Shown in pieces: positions 33,496 through 38,368 of a DNA stretch of 38,368 nt; position 1 is the stretch's first letter; every line of letters begins with the position of its first letter. Under the pieces are notes generated by a model. It did no database searches and was not told the DNA's origin. It saw only the letters and a list, made by a program, of their open reading frames with translations. The DNA lies in NCBI GenBank assembly GCA_002433025.1, contig DJGZ01000085.1, positions 1 to 38,368 on the forward strand, in the 5' to 3' direction. Source of the DNA: Bacteroidales bacterium UBA5833 (GTDB taxonomy: Bacteria; Bacteroidota; Bacteroidia; Bacteroidales; Lentimicrobiaceae). Made by a program: the position numbers and the translations under genes.

Positions 33496-35745
33496 TTAGT
33501 TTACCATAAGTTTAGCAACCCCGCCGTTGGTACTCCTTACCAGATAAATACCGGGTTTCAGGCTGCTTATATCTATTTTCTGACTTGTCACAGCCGGAAG
33601 TATCTCCCTGCCGGATAGGTCGGAAATGGAAGCTGTTATGAATTCTTCCAGGTAAATATAGCCGGTATTACATGGATTCGGAAAAATATTCAGGCGGTAT
33701 ACAGGGTTTTCAGGGATGCCCACCATACTGTTGGTGCTTCCGGGCGTCGGATTGTCAAAAAGTTTCCATTCAACCGCACCATCGGTAACCCTGCCCATGG
33801 AAATGTTGGTTGACTGGTTTGTATATGTAATGCCATCGATAAGTGCAAATCCCGATAATTCGTTATCGAAAATACCGATCTCTTCTTTGTCCTTATCAAG
33901 TTTATAAGGAGTATGCATGCTCCCCTGGGAGGGCTGACCATCGGCCCAGACAAGCAGGTAACCGCCGGCTGCGATGGTGGTATCGGGGAATGCCCATTTT
34001 ACGGGATTGTTCAGGTTATCGCTAAGGTATTTGTCGCCCAGCCACACCGCCTGGCTGCCTGCGTTATAAATCTCAATCCAGTCGTCGTATTCACCGTATT
34101 CATCGGCGATGGTTGAGCTGTTGCTGGCCATAAACTCATTGATATAGAGCATGATCGGATTGGGTGCCGGAATGGTGTACTGTATGGCATCGCAGGGTTT
34201 TGCAGCAGTAACCTGGTTGTTGTCAGTCGCCTTTATTTTGAATTCCAGCAGTGTGCCGGCATCCAGCCCACTGAGTGTAGCGACGAACGTCCAGCCGTTT
34301 ATTGTTGATATACTGTTCAATCTGTTCTCAGTCATGTTTTTTTGCTGCCAGCTGCCACCGTTTACCCGATATTCAAGCATTACCCTGCTGAGGTTATCGT
34401 CTTCAACATAAGCAAGGATTGTGATTTCCTGAAAGGGGAGGGGTGCATTGTGCCTTACATATTTTATCATGGGTGCGGAATTGGTATTGATTGCCTGTGA
34501 AAGTGCCGAGGTGTTTCTTGTCTGCAGGTATGGAAGCAACCCCACCGGTACATGCGCCCCGGTTCCGGCTTCAAATGATTGATTGAAAGATGCAATGGTG
34601 TACCCGTAGTCGAGCGGATAGTAGGGATCATTTGCAACATAGGGCTGCAACCGGTCGCGGATGATGAACAGATTGTCAAGGAAGTCCTGCCGGGAAGTAA
34701 CCTGCTGAATGGCCTGTTTCATGTAATATGTGAATTGTGCTTTATAATCCGGCACCTGCATCAGGCGCGTGAAAAGCGGCCGGGATTCGGAAGGGTGCGC
34801 CCAGCTGTATATATTCCTTGTCGCCCATTCAATCCCGAACCAGTCGATGCCGAAAGTGTTGTCCACATCATAAGGTATGTATTCAAACAACCCGCTTTCA
34901 ATGTTATGATACAGGTAGAAGTTGTTCTTATTGTAAATGTATCCATCCCAATTTCCTGTAATTATATCCACAGCCGCCACTTTCAGGTAGTCCTGCACAT
35001 TAAACACTTTTTCGAGTGCACACGGAAGCTGCTGAAGGGGCGTATTGTTCAGTACATCGATAAAATGGGCCAGATCGCTGTAATCATCCGCCTCTTCATT
35101 AATTTTAAGCTCATAGACCCTGCGGCCTCCGGATTCGAACTTGTACAGGTCGGGATTTGAACCGCGGTAAGTGAGGTCGGCCGGGTAGAGGCATTTGTAT
35201 AAGTTTCCGTCATTGTTGCCAAACCATGTTTTTGCAAATTCTTCATCAATGTGCTCTACATTTATATAAAGTCCGTGGTAGTTTCCGTTGATGTAAACCC
35301 GGACATGGTTATACCGCGGGCCTGCGAGCGAACACTGCCGGAGGATATCCCAGTAAATGCCCGCCCTGCTCACCGAAGGGTCATTATGCTCGCCGTTCAG
35401 GTTAAGTTTTTCAACCCCGTGATATTTCCTGCCGGATATAAATGTATTGAAGGAAACTTTAAAGGATTTCTTTTGTGAGTACCTGGAGGTGTTGCCCCTG
35501 AGCCTGAAACCGATGTCGCGGATGGTGTCGTGCACATTTCCGTTATCAAAAACAAACACCGCCCTGAATTCATGATCCGACTCCACATTGGCATAAATCC
35601 AGGCCAGGGTGTCGGGATGAATCAGCACATCGATGCGCGGGACCGTTGATTTGATATAGACTTCGCCATCAGCAGGAAATAAAGGTTGTGCGTTAAGGAA
35701 TGTACAAGCGGTGATCAGAATGAGAATGGCAGACAATCGTTTCAT
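33496..35745 (-). CDS. T9SS-secreted CotH-kinase-domain protein with lamin-tail domain
   Basis: A 749-aa secreted protein. Signal peptide (MKRLSAILILITACTFLNAQ), then a CotH kinase domain (about 60-430) with GFRLRGNTSR and KKSFKVSF (Lys in the N-lobe), VDIITGNWDGYIYNKNNFYLYH (Asp260, Asp267, Asn274) and IPYDVDNTFG (Asp293, Asp295). These fit the atypical kinase that in Bacillus phosphorylates spore-coat proteins. A long middle region (about 430-540) is followed by a lamin-tail domain (about 545-680; YINEFMASNSSTIADEYGEYDDWIEIYN) and a T9SS type A sorting domain (about 685-749; NIFPNPCNTGYIYL). This combination is common in Bacteroidota. Whether it is an active kinase outside the cell, where ATP is scarce, is not known. 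It appears monocistronic. Confidence 0.9.
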   Translation of the reverse strand: MKRLSAILILITACTFLNAQPLFPADGEVYIKSTVPRIDVLIHPDTLAWIYANVESDHEFRAVFVFDNGNVHDTIRDIGFRLRGNTSRYSQKKSFKVSFNTFISGRKYHGVEKLNLNGEHNDPSVSRAGIYWDILRQCSLAGPRYNHVRVYINGNYHGLYINVEHIDEEFAKTWFGNNDGNLYKCLYPADLTYRGSNPDLYKFESGGRRVYELKINEEADDYSDLAHFIDVLNNTPLQQLPCALEKVFNVQDYLKVAAVDIITGNWDGYIYNKNNFYLYHNIESGLFEYIPYDVDNTFGIDWFGIEWATRNIYSWAHPSESRPLFTRLMQVPDYKAQFTYYMKQAIQQVTSRQDFLDNLFIIRDRLQPYVANDPYYPLDYGYTIASFNQSFEAGTGAHVPVGLLPYLQTRNTSALSQAINTNSAPMIKYVRHNAPLPFQEITILAYVEDDNLSRVMLEYRVNGGSWQQKNMTENRLNSISTINGWTFVATLSGLDAGTLLEFKIKATDNNQVTAAKPCDAIQYTIPAPNPIMLYINEFMASNSSTIADEYGEYDDWIEIYNAGSQAVWLGDKYLSDNLNNPVKWAFPDTTIAAGGYLLVWADGQPSQGSMHTPYKLDKDKEEIGIFDNELSGFALIDGITYTNQSTNISMGRVTDGAVEWKLFDNPTPGSTNSMVGIPENPVYRLNIFPNPCNTGYIYLEEFITASISDLSGREILPAVTSQKIDISSLKPGIYLVRSTNGGVAKLMVN

Positions 35746-35784
35746 TTTTCAGCGATTTACAGGGAAGTAATCCTTGATTTTATG

Positions 35785-35792
35785 CAAAGGTA
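35785..35792 (-). promoter_or_regulatory. Candidate -7 element of the CotH-kinase gene
   Basis: On the minus strand the site is TACCTTTG, an exact TAnnTTTG match, 39 bases before the start codon. No clear -33 box. Confidence 0.4.
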
Positions 35793-36000
35793 GCCTAATA
35801 ATATATCTAGGGGATGTTTTATCAGGATTACCCAACCCGGATTTATACCGTAATAGAAGAAATGTTGCATCCGGTGTTTACTCATTAAATGAGCCTGTAA
35901 GTGTAATTTGTTAAGATTTAGTTAATAATTATAGTTTTTCATGCGATAATAATTTTGTTAATGGAATGAAATACAGCGCAATAGAAATCATATTAAAACA

Positions 36001-36036
36001 AAATGTTTAATAATTGATTAAGAACATTAAACATTT
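36001..36036. repeat. Inverted repeat upstream of the fasciclin gene
   Basis: AAATGTTTAAT (36001-36011) and ATTAAACATTT (36026-36036) are perfectly complementary, with a 14-base spacer. The right arm overlaps the first copy of a direct repeat. Confidence 0.6.
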
Positions 36037-36098
36037 CCTGATGAGTCGGGTTTATTTAATGTCTAACAAATTAATTGAAACATTAAACAAAACCTGAT
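36023..36098. repeat. 20-bp direct repeat pair upstream of the fasciclin gene
   Basis: AACATTAAACATTTCCTGAT (36023-36042) recurs as AACATTAAACAAAACCTGAT (36079-36098), 56 bases apart, differing only in the TTT/AAA block. The second copy ends 3 bases before the start codon at 36102, so it would sit in the ribosome-binding region. Confidence 0.6.
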
Positions 36099-36101
36099 AC
36101 C

Positions 36102-37040
36102 ATGAAAACAAACTTTTTGAAATTCCGTTTTGCAATTTTAGCCATAGCGGCAACCACATTATTTGCATCCTGCTCAAAAGACGATGACACTGTTGCACCT
36201 CCGGCAGATATGCCGAAAGATATTGTTGAGGTGGCTGTTTCGGATGCACGCTTCTCTATTCTGGTTGAAGCAGTCACCAAGGCCAACCTTGTCAGTGCTT
36301 TGCAGGGCGATGGTCCTTTTACGGTATTTGCTCCCACCAATGACGCGTTCAACGCTTTATTTGCCCAGTTGGGTGTCAGCGGTATTGCCGACCTGGATGC
36401 AGCAACCCTTACGCCGATTCTTCTCAATCACGTTGTTGCCGGCTCGGTAAAATCTTCAGATATCTCAACAGGATATGTCACTACACTGAATGCAACGGAT
36501 CCCGCTCAGGCAGGAGTTCAGGTCTATGTGGAGAAAGGCAGCGATGTCAAGGTCGACGGCAGCAAGGTGATCATCGCCGATGTGATGGCCTCCAACGGTG
36601 TGATTCACGCCATTGATAAGGTGATTCTACCGGCAAACGTTGTAAATCATGCAATTAATAATCCTAATTTCAGCATTTTGGTGCAGGCGGTTGTCAAAGC
36701 GGGACTTGTGGAGGCCCTGAGCGGCACCGGGCCCTTCACGGTATTCGCGCCCACCAATGCTGCTTTCAATGCCTTGTTTTCTGCTCTCGGCGTCTCCGGA
36801 ATTGATGCACTTACCGCCGGGCAACTCACCCCCATCCTTCTCTATCACGTAGTCCCGGGCAATGTACGCTCAAGCCAGGTTTCAAGCGGTAGTGTGCCCA
36901 CGCTCAAGGACGGAAGCAATCTGAATGTTACTGTCAGCAATATGGGCGTTAACATTAATGGTTCGGTAAATGTGATCGCTACCGATGTTCAGGGCGCTAA
37001 TGGTGTGATTCACGTGATTGATGCAGTTTTAGTTCCATAA
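36102..37040 (+). CDS. Lipoprotein with two fasciclin (FAS1) domains
   Basis: A 312-aa lipoprotein (signal peptide with lipobox TLFASC). Two FAS1 domains lie at about 35-175 and 178-312. Each shows the H1 motif FTVFAPTNxAFNALF and the H2 motif TPILLxHVVxGxV. The two are closely alike (for instance GPFTVFAPTNDAFNALF and GPFTVFAPTNAAFNALF), so they look like an internal duplication. FAS1 proteins are adhesion or surface proteins; binding partner is unknown. It has its own terminator and an unusual upstream repeat region. Confidence 0.93.
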   Translation: MKTNFLKFRFAILAIAATTLFASCSKDDDTVAPPADMPKDIVEVAVSDARFSILVEAVTKANLVSALQGDGPFTVFAPTNDAFNALFAQLGVSGIADLDAATLTPILLNHVVAGSVKSSDISTGYVTTLNATDPAQAGVQVYVEKGSDVKVDGSKVIIADVMASNGVIHAIDKVILPANVVNHAINNPNFSILVQAVVKAGLVEALSGTGPFTVFAPTNAAFNALFSALGVSGIDALTAGQLTPILLYHVVPGNVRSSQVSSGSVPTLKDGSNLNVTVSNMGVNINGSVNVIATDVQGANGVIHVIDAVLVP

Positions 37041-37062
37041 TTTTGGTTTTTGGGATTATGGT

Positions 37063-37093
37063 AAAAGCCTGCCGGATTTCCGGCGGGCTTTTT
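37063..37093 (+). terminator. Rho-independent terminator of the fasciclin gene
   Basis: A 13-bp stem (37063-37075 with 37080-37092, one U-G pair) with a 4-base loop ATTT, ending in TTTTT. It starts 22 bases after the stop codon. Confidence 0.88.
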
Positions 37094-37255
37094 AGTTGAT
37101 AATTATATGACAGTAGTCCTTAAAAATTTTTATTGAACTGACTTATAGCGGATTATAAATACTTGTTTAAGGATAACAAATCATTTATAATCAATTCGTT
37201 GCGTCTTTGCGTCCTTGCGTGATTCTTAAATTTAACGTACTGTTGAAATGAGTGA

Positions 37256-38014
37256 TCAATTTACCGGCAGTGTAATTTCCCGGCCGTCAATAAACTGCCT
37301 GATCACTCCGGATAACAGCTTATATCCTTTGCCGTTTAGATGCTCTCCATCAAATGAATATAGGCTGTCAAGCCTGTTCGTCCGTGTACAGAATGTGTGA
37401 TATACATCAATAAAATCAGCATTATTCTCCCGGGCAATAACCCTGATTCTTTCATTAATTCCGGTAATAAAGTCATAGCTTGTACGGGTATTGTTTGCAG
37501 CGATCATGCTCACGCAAAGAATTCCTGCATCAGGACACTTATACCGGATTGAACTGATTATTTGTTCATAATAGAATGAAACAGTATCAACAGTCCTATT
37601 AAAAACAAGGTCCTTGGGATCAAGCAAAAAAACAATTTTTGAGGGTCTGGCATCTGTAATCTGATCCACCCGGTTGTAAATTCCAATAATATCATCTCCA
37701 CCTATTCCCCGGTTTTTAATCAACGGATTTGAAAGCATTTCTGCCCAATCGCAGTAATCGGCAATGCTGTTGCCCAAAATGATAATTGCATTTGAATCGG
37801 CAGGCATTTCCCTGAATGTACCGGTCTTCATTTTGTAGTAATAACCTTCATATGAGTGGGCGCTGCATGATTGGTGATTGAATTTTTTCATGAGATAGCT
37901 AATTCCGCCTTTCTTTTCCAAATGATTTGCCAGCGCCACTAGCATGAGGGCATTCATAATAAGGGAGATCCATAGAAGGACCCTGATTATCCTGTTATTG
38001 GATTTGGTGCTCAT
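37256..38014 (-). CDS. Membrane-anchored SGNH/GDSL-like hydrolase with altered catalytic blocks
   Basis: A 252-aa protein with an N-terminal membrane segment (about 9-30, IIRVLLWISLIMNALMLVALA) that could be an anchor or uncleaved signal. The SGNH fold is visible: block I LGNSIAD with Ser83 (GNS in place of GDS), block II NRGIGGDD (Gly105), and block V DGEHLNGKG with Asp222 and His225. Block III, normally GxND, reads DPKD (132-135), so the oxyanion Gly and Asn are replaced by Asp and Lys. The catalytic Ser, Asp and His are kept. This may be an esterase with a changed oxyanion hole, or a non-hydrolytic relative. The family includes acetyl-esterases acting on sugars. It is convergent with the fasciclin gene. 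Confidence 0.75.
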   Translation of the reverse strand: MSTKSNNRIIRVLLWISLIMNALMLVALANHLEKKGGISYLMKKFNHQSCSAHSYEGYYYKMKTGTFREMPADSNAIIILGNSIADYCDWAEMLSNPLIKNRGIGGDDIIGIYNRVDQITDARPSKIVFLLDPKDLVFNRTVDTVSFYYEQIISSIRYKCPDAGILCVSMIAANNTRTSYDFITGINERIRVIARENNADFIDVYHTFCTRTNRLDSLYSFDGEHLNGKGYKLLSGVIRQFIDGREITLPVN

Positions 38015-38368
38015 GATGCCGGAATGTTAAAGATCAGCCTTAACCAACAGAATAAAACATTACAGATTTAAATAGTGAGCGAAGGATGAGTATAGAGGTT
38101 AATAAGTTCAGATTCTTTTAAAAGTGATCATAGTTAGATTCATAACCTCTTTTGATATTGCTCCGGGGTAAATAGGCAGGTTAATGCAGAGCAGTCAGAA
38201 AAATGAGTTTATGATGGTTCTTCAAATATAGCAAATCTCATGGAATTTTGCAAAGATTTTCAGTATTTTCCGAATAGGCTTTCTGAGATATAAAGGGTAA
38301 TTCGTTATTTGATGTGCTGGACATATTATGGCGACTCTGGCATTAAAAAGAAGCCACCAAAACACTGA
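38015..38368. other. Window-edge non-coding stretch
   Basis: About 354 bases, AT-rich, with no gene. CAAATATA at 38223 reads TATATTTG on the minus strand, but it is 209 bases before the SGNH start and so a weak promoter candidate. Confidence 0.4.

Larger units (their letters stand above)
35746..36101. other. AT-rich divergent intergenic region with repeats
   Basis: About 356 bases. The left end carries the CotH gene -7 candidate. The right end holds an inverted repeat and a 20-bp direct repeat before the fasciclin gene. TAATTTTG at 35950-35957 is a TAnnTTTG match facing the fasciclin gene. No gene is seen. Confidence 0.55.

Noticed and set aside
34579..35160. 193-codon open frame on the plus strand
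   Set aside because: Antisense to the CotH-kinase gene, which has clear domains; no motif in the shadow frame.
36102..37040. Two separate genes for the two fasciclin domains
   Set aside because: The frame is continuous with one signal peptide and one terminator.
1..38368. CRISPR array, tRNA, rRNA or prophage
   Set aside because: No regularly spaced repeats, no cloverleaf-like sequence, and no phage or integrase gene was seen by eye; a tRNA scan would settle the RNA part.

Overview
The window is chromosomal DNA of a member of the Bacteroidota, most likely a Bacteroidales-type anaerobe or facultative anaerobe. The signs are type IX secretion (T9SS) C-terminal sorting domains on two large exported proteins, many short lipoproteins with a Bacteroidota-type lipobox, weak or absent Shine-Dalgarno sequences, and several upstream sites matching the Bacteroidota -7 element TAnnTTTG. 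Most genes are ordinary housekeeping or surface-exported genes. I see no tRNA or rRNA gene, no insertion sequence, no prophage and no CRISPR array.

Layout. 1-5.2 kb: a 1374-aa T9SS-secreted C10 (streptopain-like) cysteine peptidase and a HAD phosphatase, both on the minus strand. 5.5-9.2 kb: a minus-strand operon for an isocitrate/isopropylmalate-type dehydrogenase, an HD-domain protein whose HD pair reads AD, and a one-chain LeuC-LeuD-type aconitase. This is the most interesting metabolic unit here. 9.6-12.6 kb: plus-strand cluster of CCA-adding enzyme, a pRiA4b ORF-3-like acidic protein and MiaA, a tRNA maturation group. 12.6-18.2 kb: minus-strand small lipoproteins, a LapA-like membrane protein, an exported metallo-beta-lactamase-fold hydrolase, an exported protein with a TonB-like C-terminus, a lipoprotein alpha/beta hydrolase and a free-standing E2 acyltransferase domain. 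18.4-23.2 kb: a DPP5-like S9 peptidase divergent from a soluble PAS/PAS hybrid histidine kinase with two receivers.

23.2-27.2 kb: an alpha-glucan operon (GH13 amylase lipoprotein, then exported GH31 alpha-glucosidase) with a 21-bp perfect palindrome at its promoter. 27.5-32.1 kb: a probable four-gene minus-strand operon of methylglyoxal synthase, a beta-phosphoglucomutase-like HAD enzyme, an active M16 peptidase, and an M16 partner without the zinc motif but with a LolA-like C-terminal domain. 32.3-33.4 kb: phosphofructokinase, divergent from mgsA. 33.5-35.7 kb: a T9SS-secreted CotH-kinase/lamin-tail protein. 36.1-37.0 kb: a lipoprotein with two fasciclin domains. 37.3-38.0 kb: a membrane-anchored SGNH-like protein with altered catalytic blocks.

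How the genes fit together. Extracellular proteins and alpha-glucans are broken down by the secreted C10, DPP5 and M16 peptidases and by GH13/GH31. The resulting sugar enters glycolysis (PfkA), with methylglyoxal synthase as a bypass when phosphate runs short. The dehydrogenase/aconitase operon probably makes 2-oxoglutarate or a related 2-oxoacid. All functions are inferred from motifs read by eye; no database search was made.
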